From contig CP073276.1 in assembly GCA_038561985.1 (NCBI GenBank), positions 3,472,001-3,536,000 of the forward strand: a stretch of 64,000 nt of DNA, read 5' to 3'. Under the pieces are notes generated by a model that ran no database searches, had not been told where the DNA came from, and worked only from the letters and a program-made list of their open reading frames with translations. This DNA is from Petrimonas sulfuriphila. Lineage in GTDB: Bacteria; Bacteroidota; Bacteroidia; Bacteroidales; Dysgonomonadaceae. Position numbers and translations under genes: made by a program. Below are positions 1 to 8,230 of this stretch, in pieces; the first letter of the stretch is position 1; every line of letters starts with the position of its first letter.

Positions 1-2
1 TC

Positions 3-548
3 TTTTCGTTTGCTTTCGCCCTATACCTTGTTCCGGGATTGTGGGGTGCACCCCTTAAGCCCATCAGTTCTATCCTGCCTCCGCTATCCACACAAGATTT
101 TAAATTGAACGAAGTCTCGCTCAACACAGTTTATACCGACTATGAGACCGGCATGGCTGTCGCTGCACAAACCGGAAAACCCGCGTTAGTCAGCTTCGGG
201 GGACACGGATGCGTGAACTGCCACAAAATGGATGCTACGGTTTTAGTGGATGAACGGGTAAAGGGACTGATCGACAACGAATTCGTGTACATCACACTGA
301 TGGTGGACGAAAGAGCCAAATTGCCCGAAACGATCGAAGTGGAAGAAAACGGGAGGAAAACCAAATTGAAAACCGTTGGTGACAAATGGAGTTACCTGCA
401 ACGGCACAAATTTGCCGCACAATCGCAACCCTACTACGTCATTCTGGACCATTCCGGAAAGCCGGTTGCTCCGGCACACGCTTTCGATGAAAACATTGTC
501 AATTATGTAAATTTCCTCGAAACAGGACTGAGAAATTTCAAGAAATAA
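3..548 (+). CDS. C-terminal part of a DsbD-like thiol:disulfide interchange protein (5' truncated by window edge)
   Basis: The reading frame is open from base 3, so the gene starts before the window; the ATG at 39 is internal. The first visible residues (FALYLVPGLWGAP) look like the last membrane segment of the cytochrome c biogenesis/DsbD transmembrane region. A thioredoxin-like domain follows, with a CVNC redox motif inside GGHGCVNCHKMDA. DsbD-family proteins carry electrons from cytoplasmic thioredoxin across the inner membrane to periplasmic disulfide acceptors, and the C-terminal thioredoxin domain faces the periplasm. About 181 residues are visible. mazG starts 4 nt after the stop, suggesting co-transcription. 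Sure of the family; the N-terminal architecture cannot be seen. Confidence 0.85.
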   Translation, partial: FSFAFALYLVPGLWGAPLKPISSILPPLSTQDFKLNEVSLNTVYTDYETGMAVAAQTGKPALVSFGGHGCVNCHKMDATVLVDERVKGLIDNEFVYITLMVDERAKLPETIEVEENGRKTKLKTVGDKWSYLQRHKFAAQSQPYYVILDHSGKPVAPAHAFDENIVNYVNFLETGLRNFKK

Positions 549-552
549 ATCC

Positions 553-1332
553 ATGAACACCCGGCAACAAAAACTGGAAGCATTCGGACGACTGCTCGAC
601 ATAATGGACGAACTGCGTGAAAAATGCCCGTGGGACAATGTGCAAACCAACGAAAGTCTGCGGGCCAACACCATAGAAGAAACGTATGAACTCGCTGAGG
701 CCATCATCAACAACAGCGACCTGGAAATAAAAAAAGAACTCGGAGACTTGTTGCTGCACGTAGTGTTTTATGCCAAAATCGGCGAAGAGAAACAAGCTTT
801 TGATATTGCCGATGTTTGCCACGCTATCTGTGACAAGCTCATCTTTCGCCATCCGCACGTGTTTGGAGACTTACACGCTGACTCGGCCAGTTTTGTCGAG
901 AAATCGTGGGAACAAATCAAGCTTAAGGAAAAGGGTGGAAACGGCACTGTGCTGGAAGGTGTTCCCCCTTCCCTGCCCTCACTCGTAAAAGCGTACCGCA
1001 TCCAGGATAAAGCCCGGAATTCAGGTTTCGATTGGAATAAGCGTCACGATGTGTGGGACAAAGTAAAGGAAGAGATCGGTGAATTGGAAACCGAGATTGA
1101 GAATCTGGACAAAGAGAGGACCGAACAAGAATTCGGCGATGTACTTTTCAGCCTTATTAATGCAGCCAGGCTCTACCGGGTTAATCCCGACAACGCGCTG
1201 GAACGGACCAACCAAAAATTTATTTACCGTTTCAATTACATGGAACAGAAAGTAAAGGAACAGGGGCGTTCACTGAAAGAGATGACGCTGGACGAAATGG
1301 AACAAATCTGGCAGGAAGCGAAACGGGTATGA
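553..1332 (+). CDS. mazG: MazG nucleoside triphosphate pyrophosphohydrolase
   Basis: A 259-aa protein with two MazG repeats, as in E. coli MazG. It hydrolyses (d)NTPs to NMPs and pyrophosphate and acts as a cytoplasmic house-cleaning enzyme. The first repeat has the metal-binding helix IEETYELAEAI (about residues 41-51) and KKELGDLLLHVVF (about 60-72). The second has KEEIGELETEI and EQEFGDVLFSLINAAR (about 170-207). The N-terminal LREKCPWDNVQT block is typical of the family. It follows the DsbD-like gene by 4 nt, and its TGA overlaps the ATG of the next small gene (ATGA), so the three are probably translated as a coupled unit. Confidence 0.95.
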   Translation: MNTRQQKLEAFGRLLDIMDELREKCPWDNVQTNESLRANTIEETYELAEAIINNSDLEIKKELGDLLLHVVFYAKIGEEKQAFDIADVCHAICDKLIFRHPHVFGDLHADSASFVEKSWEQIKLKEKGGNGTVLEGVPPSLPSLVKAYRIQDKARNSGFDWNKRHDVWDKVKEEIGELETEIENLDKERTEQEFGDVLFSLINAARLYRVNPDNALERTNQKFIYRFNYMEQKVKEQGRSLKEMTLDEMEQIWQEAKRV

Positions 1333-1538
1333 AGAATCTCCTCTGTCCCCAATGCAAAATCCGGCGGTTCTACGTTCTGAACGCGGTAGGCGAACGGTTA
1401 GTGGTAACCGTTACCGAAGATAAAGAAATACATCCCATCCACGAAGCCGAATCACTGGACGGATTCGACACTTCCCTGTTGTACTGTTTGGGCTGTTCGT
1501 GGAAAGGAACGGTCAATATGCTTACGGATAAGTTCTAG
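1329..1538 (+). CDS. Small zinc-ribbon-like protein of unknown function
   Basis: A 69-aa protein that I do not recognise. It has two CxxC pairs, CPQC near the N-terminus and CLGC near residue 54, spaced as in a treble-clef or zinc-ribbon fold, with a short acidic linker between them. The ATG overlaps the mazG stop codon by 4 nt, so translation is likely coupled to mazG. No signal peptide or membrane segment is visible. Four well-placed cysteines, the overlap with mazG and coding-like composition support a real gene. Function unknown. Confidence 0.7.
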   Translation: MKNLLCPQCKIRRFYVLNAVGERLVVTVTEDKEIHPIHEAESLDGFDTSLLYCLGCSWKGTVNMLTDKF

Positions 1539-1541
1539 GCC

Positions 1542-2105
1542 TCACTTCCCTACCCTCCACCGGGTAAGGATATTTTTTCTTTTGGCAAAGATGCCGTTCT
1601 GTTTTGTACGCACATCCTCAATCACGTAAAAGATATTGGCATCAAAACCGGTAAGCGTATCTTCAAGGGCTTTCATTTGATTACGATCGATAACGGTTTC
1701 AATTATATCCACTTCATTGGTCGACCCTTTACCGTGCGTCATCGTTGCCCCGAAATTCATCTTGTTCAGGACCTGCACCAGCTCCATACCGTTTTTCTGC
1801 GTGTAAATACGGCACAGTATAATGCCGTAGGCAATCCGTTGCTCGAGAAGAATACCTATATAATTTCCCGAAGCGTATCCGGCGGCATACGACAGGTAAG
1901 CCACCAGGTCATTGGCACGGGTAAGTATCTGCGATATGATAACCACCCAGATAAACACTTCGAAAAAACCGATGGCAGGAGCTATGTATTTTTCACCTTT
2001 CGATACAAAAATGATGCGTAACGTACCCAGCGACACATCAAAAATCCGCCCGAAAAATATCATAACCGGCAAAAGCCAGGGATAAACATCCAGAAAGTCA
2101 AACAT
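1542..2105 (-). CDS. UPF0316 (DUF5698/DUF2179) inner-membrane protein
   Basis: A 187-aa protein. The first half is hydrophobic, with about three membrane helices, and contains FFGRIFDVSLGTLRIIFVSK, typical of UPF0316/DUF5698. The C-terminal 80 or so residues form a soluble DUF2179 domain (GMELVQVLNKMNFGATMTHG, then VIDRNQMKALEDTL). DUF2179 domains are often ligand-binding or regulatory; no specific function is established. I chose the ATG at 2105; an in-frame TTG two codons upstream is the only alternative close by. The stop lies 3 nt from the convergent small plus-strand gene. Confidence 0.85.
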   Translation of the reverse strand: MFDFLDVYPWLLPVMIFFGRIFDVSLGTLRIIFVSKGEKYIAPAIGFFEVFIWVVIISQILTRANDLVAYLSYAAGYASGNYIGILLEQRIAYGIILCRIYTQKNGMELVQVLNKMNFGATMTHGKGSTNEVDIIETVIDRNQMKALEDTLTGFDANIFYVIEDVRTKQNGIFAKRKNILTRWRVGK

Positions 2106-2165
2106 ATTCAATTTATAATTTTATGATTTTATTGTTTCGAATTTATAATCTTCCAAAATATATTG

Positions 2166-3188
2166 TTATTTAACGATAGTCCTCAAATAGGAAACAAAGC
2201 CTGCAAGATCTTCCTCCGTAGTATCCCACGAACAGACAAGGCGTCTTTCGTTCTGCTCCACATCCCAGTCGTAAAAGAAATAGCGCTCACGAAGCTGAGT
2301 TGTTTCTTCTTCCGAAAGAGTAAAAAATACGGCATTCGATTGAACTTCCTGCGTCAGCTTAACTCCGGCCTTTCGCATCCCGGCTGCCAGCTTTTGTGCC
2401 GCAGCATTCGAATTTTGTGCGTTTTCCAGCCAGATACCCTCGTTGAAGTAGGGAATAAACTGTGCCGATATAAACCTCATTTTGGAATACAACTGGGAAG
2501 CCTGCTTGCGGTAATACCTTATGTTTTCTGCCAGTTCTTTGCGTAAGGGAACAAGTACTTCGCCTACCATTAGTCCGTTTTTCGTCCCTCCAAAAGTAAA
2601 GATATCCACTCCGCAATCCACCGTCATCTCTTTCACTGAAACATTGAGAAAAGCACAGGCATTGGCCATACGAGTCCCATCAACAAAAAGGTACATACCG
2701 TGTTCGTGTGCGAGATCGGCAAGCAGCTTTATTTCCCGGGGCGTATAGGCTGTTCCCATCTCGGTTGTTTGCGAGATAGCGATTACCTTCGGCTGGGAAT
2801 GATGTTCCACACCAAATCCGTGCAATAACGGACGAACCATCTCGGGAGTAAGTTTTCCGTCGGACGTTACAATTTCCTTCAACGCACAACCGGTGAATTT
2901 GGTGGGAGCACCACACTCGTCCACTGCAATATGGGCGGTTGAGGCGCAAATGATGTGATGAAAGGGCAACGTACAGGCTTGCAAAGCAGTAATGTTTGCT
3001 CCGGTACCGTTAAAAACAAAAAGGGGTTCAATATCCTCTTTTCCAATCAGTCGTTTCACTGCTTTCTCCGCTTCCCGTGTCCAGTCATCATCACCGTAAC
3101 CAATTGTATGATTTCTGTTGGCATCAATTATCGCCTGCAACATCAGCGGATGGACACCCGAATTATTATCGCTTCCGAAACTTCGCAT
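2166..3188 (-). CDS. ltaE: Low-specificity L-threonine aldolase
   Basis: A 340-aa fold-type I PLP enzyme of the beta-eliminating lyase/threonine aldolase family, which cleaves L-threonine or L-allo-threonine to glycine and acetaldehyde. It starts MRSFGSDNNSGVHPLMLQAI, the usual N-terminus of the family in Bacteroidota. The PLP-binding region is LFVDGTRMANA followed by the lysine in FTFGGTKNGLMVGE. Length matches the family. It is on the minus strand with its own promoter-like sequence upstream (TACCTTTG at 3219-3212). The next minus-strand gene starts 60 nt downstream, so it may be read through. Confidence 0.93.
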   Translation of the reverse strand: MRSFGSDNNSGVHPLMLQAIIDANRNHTIGYGDDDWTREAEKAVKRLIGKEDIEPLFVFNGTGANITALQACTLPFHHIICASTAHIAVDECGAPTKFTGCALKEIVTSDGKLTPEMVRPLLHGFGVEHHSQPKVIAISQTTEMGTAYTPREIKLLADLAHEHGMYLFVDGTRMANACAFLNVSVKEMTVDCGVDIFTFGGTKNGLMVGEVLVPLRKELAENIRYYRKQASQLYSKMRFISAQFIPYFNEGIWLENAQNSNAAAQKLAAGMRKAGVKLTQEVQSNAVFFTLSEEETTQLRERYFFYDWDVEQNERRLVCSWDTTEEDLAGFVSYLRTIVK

Positions 3189-3211
3189 AAATTTTTATTG
3201 TAAATGAAACA

Positions 3212-3219
3212 CAAAGGTA
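3212..3219 (-). promoter_or_regulatory. Putative -7 element for threonine aldolase
   Basis: On the minus strand this reads TACCTTTG, a perfect match to the Bacteroidota -7 consensus TAnnTTTG, 24 nt upstream of the ATG. No good TTTG is seen at the expected -33 spacing. Confidence 0.5.
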
Positions 3220-3271
3220 CAAAACATTGCAAAGTTAACCCCTATTTATTTGTCCCATTATTGGCTTTCAT

Positions 3272-4636
3272 CTACTTTTTCACCGGTACCGGCATCTTTT
3301 CCGTATCCGTTTTTGCAGAACTCATCCGTAAGGGATTGGATACATCCTCAAAAATTTCCAGACCGAAATAGGAGACAGCCGCCGTTACGTGATCGAAAAT
3401 ATCCGACATGATGTTCTCATATTCCGTCCAGCTGGTAGTCGCCGTAAAAAGATAAAGTTCCAGCGGTAGTCCCTGGGCAGTAGGAGCTAGCTGACGTACC
3501 AAAAGCAAGAGTTCCTGATGTACCTGGGGATGGTTTTTCAGATACAACTCCACGTATTTTCTGAAAAGGCCCATGTTGGTAAAATTCCGACCGTTCAGGG
3601 GAAGGCTTCTGTCAGCACCCGTTGCGTTGTTGAACGAATCGATAATTTGTTTTCGCTCATCGATATAGCCTGAAAGAAGTTGTATTTTTCTGAAATGTTC
3701 CAACTCCTCCTCGTTTACATAATGGATGGTGGATTGTTTTATGTTTATGGCTCTCTTGATACGCCGCCCACCCGCTTCAGTCATCCCACGCCAGTTTTGA
3801 AAAGCCTCCGTAACCAGGGAGTATGGAGGAATGGTGGTGATGGTTTTATCGAAATTCAGGATCTTAACGGTCGTAAGGTTTATTTTGATGACATCACCGT
3901 CCACGCCGTACTTGGGCATGGTTATCCAGTCACCGATGCGGACCATGTCGTTGGAAGACACCTGGATACTCGCCACAAGGCCCAGAATGGTATCCTTAAA
4001 AATCAACAGTAATATGGCTGATGCCGCACCCAGGCCAGCCAGGATAGTGGTTGGGGTTTTTCCGATAAAAAGAGATATAATGACGATGGCACCAATGGCG
4101 TAGACAAATATCCGGATGAGTTGTCCGAAACTTTCCACCGGTTTATCCTTAAAGTTGTCTTTTGTTTTAAGGGTGTCTGTGAACGCATTAATAACCGACA
4201 CGCTCAACCACATGAAATAAAAGACAAAAAACACGTCGAACACTTTGAGCGAAAGCCTCATCGCAACAGGAAAATCGTTAAAGATAATTGGAATAGCTCC
4301 TTTGATTATGCTGATGGGGATGATCATCGCCAAGTACTTCGGGAACTTGTTGTTTATCAAGTGGCGGCTGATGGTCAGACGGTTTATTTTTACGGCTTTG
4401 TTGAGAATAACCGTAATAAGCTTGCGCAACATCGTTTGCATCACATACACGAGTACAACGAGAATGACAGACAGGAAGATAGAGTTGATAATCCCAATGT
4501 AGGTGTCCGGGACGCCTGCCCCGTGAAGAAAATCCTTCGACCAGCCGCTGATCAGGTTCGTTACTTGCTGCGAAAAACTCTCTACCCTGTCACTGGCTAC
4601 GTTGTCTTTCAATTGTTCCATTTCGTCTTGTATCAT
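3272..4636 (-). CDS. MscS-family mechanosensitive channel, YbdG type
   Basis: A 454-aa membrane protein. Hydrophobic helices fill the N-terminal half (about residues 45-220). The pore-lining and beta domain follow, and the segment GDWITMPKYGVDGDVIKINL then KTITTIPPYSLVTEAFQNWR and GGRRIKRAINI is characteristic of the YbdG branch of MscS proteins. E. coli YbdG gives a miniconductance mechanosensitive activity in the inner membrane and contributes to osmotic adaptation. The C-terminal soluble domain is long. The gene stands alone on the minus strand behind a TACCTTTG promoter element. Confident of the family; channel properties are inferred. Confidence 0.92.
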   Translation of the reverse strand: MIQDEMEQLKDNVASDRVESFSQQVTNLISGWSKDFLHGAGVPDTYIGIINSIFLSVILVVLVYVMQTMLRKLITVILNKAVKINRLTISRHLINNKFPKYLAMIIPISIIKGAIPIIFNDFPVAMRLSLKVFDVFFVFYFMWLSVSVINAFTDTLKTKDNFKDKPVESFGQLIRIFVYAIGAIVIISLFIGKTPTTILAGLGAASAILLLIFKDTILGLVASIQVSSNDMVRIGDWITMPKYGVDGDVIKINLTTVKILNFDKTITTIPPYSLVTEAFQNWRGMTEAGGRRIKRAINIKQSTIHYVNEEELEHFRKIQLLSGYIDERKQIIDSFNNATGADRSLPLNGRNFTNMGLFRKYVELYLKNHPQVHQELLLLVRQLAPTAQGLPLELYLFTATTSWTEYENIMSDIFDHVTAAVSYFGLEIFEDVSNPLRMSSAKTDTEKMPVPVKK

Positions 4637-4668
4637 AACGCTCTTTTAGTCTTTCCGTTTCTGAAATA

Positions 4669-4696
4669 CAAAGGTAAACATTATTGGTATAGACAA
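4669..4696 (-). promoter_or_regulatory. Putative promoter for the MscS gene
   Basis: Minus strand: TTG at 4696-4694 and TACCTTTG (TAnnTTTG consensus) at 4676-4669, with a 17-nt spacer, about 33 nt before the ATG. The -7 match is exact; the -33 is partial and its spacing slightly short. Confidence 0.5.
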
Positions 4697-4719
4697 CCCT
4701 TTAAAACTCTAAATGAAGC

Positions 4720-4843
4720 TTAAGAAACTGTTTTGTATTTTCATCTCTTCAAAACAACCCGCTACTGTGTGCACACTGAAAATCCAAATCCATCCTAAAA
4801 TAGGCCTGAAACAGGGCGTGAAAAATTCAAAACAGTTTCTTAA
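4720..4843. repeat. 124-bp element with 22-bp inverted terminal repeats
   Basis: Left arm 4720-4741 (starting TTAAGAAACTGTTTTG) and right arm 4822-4843 (ending CAAAACAGTTTCTTAA) are inverted copies matching at 21 of 22 positions. A palindrome GTGTGCACAC (4767-4776) sits in the interior. The element lies between the divergent mscS and carboxynorspermidine dehydrogenase promoters. No target-site duplication is obvious outside the arms. A related half-arm (CCAAAATAGTTTCTAA) occurs near 11097-11112. It could be a MITE-like insertion, a large hairpin or a paired binding site. Confidence 0.6.
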
Positions 4844-4861
4844 ATACCTATGAAAAACAGG

Positions 4862-4890
4862 TTGTATTTAATGAAATAAACGTATATTTG
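4862..4890 (+). promoter_or_regulatory. Putative promoter for the saccharopine-dehydrogenase-family gene
   Basis: TTG at 4862-4864 and TATATTTG at 4883-4890 (TAnnTTTG consensus), separated by 18 nt. This predicts a leader of about 100 nt before the chosen ATG at 5000. Together with the mscS promoter and the inverted-repeat element it accounts for the gene-free stretch 4637-4999. Confidence 0.6.
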
Positions 4891-4999
4891 TGTCCTCAGA
4901 AAAGGAGAACAGGCGTCGAATAACAGCGGGATGCAACATAACATCCTTAGGTTGACCAACAACTTCAAATCTGATGTAATTAATCTAAAAAAAGGAAAA

Positions 5000-6202
5000 A
5001 TGGGAAAAGTATTGATTATCGGTGCAGGCGGCGTAGGTACTGTTGTTGCCAATAAAGTAGCTCAAAACAGCCGGATTTTCACGGATATTATGCTGGCAAG
5101 CCGCACAAAAAGCAAGTGTGATGCCATTGCTGAAGATGTTAAACGGAGAACGGGTGTTACCATCAAAACGGCTAAAGTAGATGCCGATAGCGTACCCGAA
5201 CTGGTAACGCTCTTCAACGAATTCAAACCGGAGCTGGTCATTAATGTAGCGCTGCCCTACCAGGATCTAACCATCATGGATGCCTGTTTAGCATGTGGAG
5301 TAAACTATTTAGACACAGCTAACTACGAACCCAAGGATGTAGCCAAATTCGAATATAAATGGCAGTGGGCCTATCGGGACAAGTTCCGTGAGGCAGGGCT
5401 GACAGCCATCCTGGGTTGCGGATTTGATCCGGGCGTAACCAGCATTTTCACGGCGTATGCCGCGAAGCATCATTTCGATGAGATACATTACCTGGATATT
5501 GTAGACTGTAATGCGGGCGACCACGGCAAAGCCTTTGCTACCAACTTCAACCCCGAGATCAACATACGCGAAGTTACCCAGAAAGGGAAATACTGGGAAA
5601 ACGGGAAATGGGTAGAGACCGAACCGCACGAGATCCATCAACCGCTCAACTATCCCAACATAGGCCCAAAAGAGTCGTACGTCATTTATCACGAAGAGCT
5701 GGAATCGCTTGTGAAAAATTTTCCAACCCTCAAGCGCGCACGTTTCTGGATGACCTTTGGACAAGAATACCTCACGCACTTACGCGTAATTCAAAATATC
5801 GGAATGGCACGCATCGACGAGGTGGAATATAACGGGCAGAAGATTGTACCCATCCAGTTCCTCAAAGCCGTTCTGCCCGATCCGGGCGAACTGGGAGAAA
5901 ACTACACGGGCGAAACATCTATCGGGTGCCGTATCCGCGGAATTAAAGACGGAAAAGAGCGGACATACTATATCTACAACAATTGCAGCCATCAGGCCGC
6001 TTACGAGGAAACAGGAGCACAGGGTGTAAGTTATACCACGGGAGTTCCGGCAACCATAGGCGCGATGATGTTTATGCAGGGGCTATGGAAAAAACCGGGC
6101 GTGTTTAACGTGGAAGAATTTAATCCCGACCCGTTCATGGAACAGCTCAACAAGCAAGGCCTCCCCTGGCACGAATTGTTTGATGTGGATCTGGAAGTTT
6201 GA
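5000..6202 (+). CDS. Saccharopine dehydrogenase family, probable carboxynorspermidine (carboxyspermidine) dehydrogenase
   Basis: A 400-aa protein starting MGKVLIIGAGGVGTVVANKV, a Rossmann NAD(P) fold. I chose the ATG at 5000, preceded by an A-rich AAAGGAAA leader, because the Rossmann strand begins there; an in-frame ATG at 4931 would add 23 unlikely residues. The end (YYIYNNCSHQAAYEETGAQG, then SYTTGVPATIGAMMF and KPGVFNVEEFNPDPFMEQLN) matches carboxynorspermidine dehydrogenase rather than lysine-pathway saccharopine dehydrogenase. Such enzymes condense aspartate semialdehyde with a diamine on the alternative spermidine route. The matching decarboxylase is not in the window. It precedes pyrB by 18 nt. 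Confidence 0.82.
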   Translation: MGKVLIIGAGGVGTVVANKVAQNSRIFTDIMLASRTKSKCDAIAEDVKRRTGVTIKTAKVDADSVPELVTLFNEFKPELVINVALPYQDLTIMDACLACGVNYLDTANYEPKDVAKFEYKWQWAYRDKFREAGLTAILGCGFDPGVTSIFTAYAAKHHFDEIHYLDIVDCNAGDHGKAFATNFNPEINIREVTQKGKYWENGKWVETEPHEIHQPLNYPNIGPKESYVIYHEELESLVKNFPTLKRARFWMTFGQEYLTHLRVIQNIGMARIDEVEYNGQKIVPIQFLKAVLPDPGELGENYTGETSIGCRIRGIKDGKERTYYIYNNCSHQAAYEETGAQGVSYTTGVPATIGAMMFMQGLWKKPGVFNVEEFNPDPFMEQLNKQGLPWHELFDVDLEV

Positions 6203-6220
6203 TGTAAATCCTCACGTCAT

Positions 6221-7138
6221 ATGAAAGCCAAAAGTTTAGTAAATATCAGCGACTACGGCAAAGAAGATATCCTCCGGATACTGAAAGCAGCTACAGCGTT
6301 CAAAGCCAATCCCAACCGCGATTTATTGCAGGGAAAGGTATGCGCTACATTGTTTTTTGAGCCTTCCACGCGTACACGCTTAAGTTTCGAGACGGCCGTG
6401 AACCGGCTCAGGGGAAGAATTGTCGGATTTTCCGATGCAGCCACCAGTAGCTCCACCAAAGGGGAATCACTGAAAGATACCATCATGATGGTGGGCAACT
6501 ACGCCGACCTCATTATCATGCGGCACCACCTGGAAGGATCGGCGCGCTATGCATCTGAAGTCTCTCCGGTACCGATCATCAACGCCGGTGATGGTTCCAA
6601 CCAGCATCCCACGCAAACTTTGCTCGATTTATTCACCATCTACGAGACTCAAGGGACGATGGAGAACCTCACCATTACCATCGTGGGAGATCTGAAATAC
6701 GGCCGTGCCGTACACTCACTCATTCAGGGATTATCCCATTTTCATCCATCGTTCAACTTTGTGGCGCCGGAGGAATTAAAAATTCCCGAGAAGTACAAAG
6801 TGTTTTGCGACAACCTGAATATCCCCTACAGGGAATATACAGAATTTTCATCCGAAGCCATTGCTTCCGCAGATATTCTTTACATGACCCGGGTTCAGCG
6901 CGAACGTTTTACCGACCTGATGGAATACGAAAAGGTAAAGAACATCTATGTTCTTCACAATGAAATGTTGAACAACTCCAGGGATAACCTGAAGGTACTC
7001 CATCCGCTTCCGCGTGTGAAAGAAATCAATCAGGATGTGGATGAGAATCCAAAAGCCTATTATTTTCAACAGGCTGAAAACGGCGTTTATACCCGTCAGG
7101 CTGTCATCTGTGATTTGCTGGATATCCGTCTGGATTGA
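6221..7138 (+). CDS. pyrB: Aspartate carbamoyltransferase catalytic subunit
   Basis: A 305-aa transcarbamoylase that makes N-carbamoyl-L-aspartate in de novo pyrimidine synthesis. The carbamoyl-phosphate motif [12 protein letters not shown] is at about residues 46-57. [34 protein letters not shown] and the C-terminal [10 protein letters not shown] complete the family signature. Length matches E. coli PyrB (311 aa). It is followed by pyrI after 31 nt, as in class B ATCase operons. The start is ATG at 6221, 18 nt after the preceding gene, so these may share one transcript. Confidence 0.98.
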   Translation: MKAKSLVNISDYGKEDILRILKAATAFKANPNRDLLQGKVCATLFFEPSTRTRLSFETAVNRLRGRIVGFSDAATSSSTKGESLKDTIMMVGNYADLIIMRHHLEGSARYASEVSPVPIINAGDGSNQHPTQTLLDLFTIYETQGTMENLTITIVGDLKYGRAVHSLIQGLSHFHPSFNFVAPEELKIPEKYKVFCDNLNIPYREYTEFSSEAIASADILYMTRVQRERFTDLMEYEKVKNIYVLHNEMLNNSRDNLKVLHPLPRVKEINQDVDENPKAYYFQQAENGVYTRQAVICDLLDIRLD

Positions 7139-7169
7139 ATAAGGTAGATTATCATAACAAACGTACAAG

Positions 7170-7622
7170 ATGGGAAAAGAATTACAAGTAGCGGCACTGG
7201 AGAACGGAACGGCAATCGACCATATTCCGACCCGGGAGTTATTCAAGGTGGTTGCCTTGCTCCAGTTACAAAAGCTGGATAACCGGATCACTATCGGGAA
7301 TAACTTAAAAAGTAGCAAGATGGGTGCAAAGGGAATCATCAAGGTCTCCAACAAATTCTTCAAGGAAGACGAGATAAACCGCATTGCACTGGTTGCCCCC
7401 AACGTCAACCTGAACATTATCCGGGATTACGAAGTGATTGAAAAGAAAAAAGTGACACTCCCCGATGAAATTATCGAAATTGTAAAATGCAATAACCCGA
7501 AATGCATCACCAATAACGAACCAATGAAAACCCGCTTCGAAGTGGTGGACAAAGAAAATGTGGTGTTGCAGTGCCACTATTGCGAATTGAAAATCAAGAA
7601 AGAAGAAATCGTCTTAAAGTAG
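7170..7622 (+). CDS. pyrI: Aspartate carbamoyltransferase regulatory subunit
   Basis: A 150-aa protein. The N-terminal allosteric domain ([19 protein letters not shown], then [12 protein letters not shown]) binds nucleotide effectors in E. coli. The C-terminal zinc domain carries the four expected cysteines, CNNPKC and CHYC, which join it to PyrB. It pairs with the upstream pyrB, so the organism should have the allosteric dodecameric enzyme. No attenuator is obvious in the 31-nt gap. Confidence 0.97.
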   Translation: MGKELQVAALENGTAIDHIPTRELFKVVALLQLQKLDNRITIGNNLKSSKMGAKGIIKVSNKFFKEDEINRIALVAPNVNLNIIRDYEVIEKKKVTLPDEIIEIVKCNNPKCITNNEPMKTRFEVVDKENVVLQCHYCELKIKKEEIVLK

Positions 7623-7644
7623 TTGTCGGGTAACACGAATACAA

Positions 7645-8211
7645 ATGAAACAGAACTGGAAGCCGGGAACACTGATCTATCCCCTTCCCGCGGCAATGAT
7701 ATCGTGCGGAAGCCATCCCGACGAGTACAACATAATCACCGTCAGTTGGCTGGGAACCCTTTGCACCAATCCGCCGATGTGTTATATTTCCATTCGTCCC
7801 GAACGGCATTCGTACGAAATCATCAAGCGAAACATGGAGTTTGTTATCAACCTCACCACCGAAGAACTGGCTCAGGCCACCGACTGGTGTGGGGTACGCT
7901 CGGGGAAGGATTACAATAAGTTCCACGAAACGGGATTAACACCTGCAAAAGCAGTAGCGGTAAACGCTCCCGTCATCGAAGAATCCCCGCTCTGCATCGA
8001 GTGCCGCGTAAAGGAAATTATCACGCTCGGATCGCACGACATGTTTATCGCCGATGTGGTAAACGTGCAGGCGGATGACAAGTATTTTGATGCCGAAACC
8101 GGAAAATTCGATATGCAAAACGCCAGGCTCCTCGCCTACTCGCACGGCAATTATTACGGACTGGGTGAACATATTGGAAAATTCGGATGGAGTGTGAAGA
8201 AAAAAAAATGA
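7645..8211 (+). CDS. Flavin reductase-like FMN-binding protein
   Basis: A 188-aa protein of the flavin reductase-like split-barrel family. It begins with PGTLIYPLPAAMISCG, followed by NIITVSWLGTLCTNPPMCYI and RPERHSYEIIKRNMEFVINL, the usual FMN-binding segments. These proteins bind FMN and reduce flavins or act as flavoredoxins; the physiological partner is unknown here. It lies 22 nt after pyrI and 19 nt before metA, in an all-plus run. The ATG at 7645 gives the natural N-terminus. Confidence 0.9.
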   Translation: MKQNWKPGTLIYPLPAAMISCGSHPDEYNIITVSWLGTLCTNPPMCYISIRPERHSYEIIKRNMEFVINLTTEELAQATDWCGVRSGKDYNKFHETGLTPAKAVAVNAPVIEESPLCIECRVKEIITLGSHDMFIADVVNVQADDKYFDAETGKFDMQNARLLAYSHGNYYGLGEHIGKFGWSVKKKK

Positions 8212-8230
8212 TAAGAGTTAAATAAACCAT

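Noticed and set aside
4121-4723. 200-aa open frame on the plus strand opposite the MscS gene
   Set aside because: Shadow of the channel gene; the minus-strand product has full family motifs.
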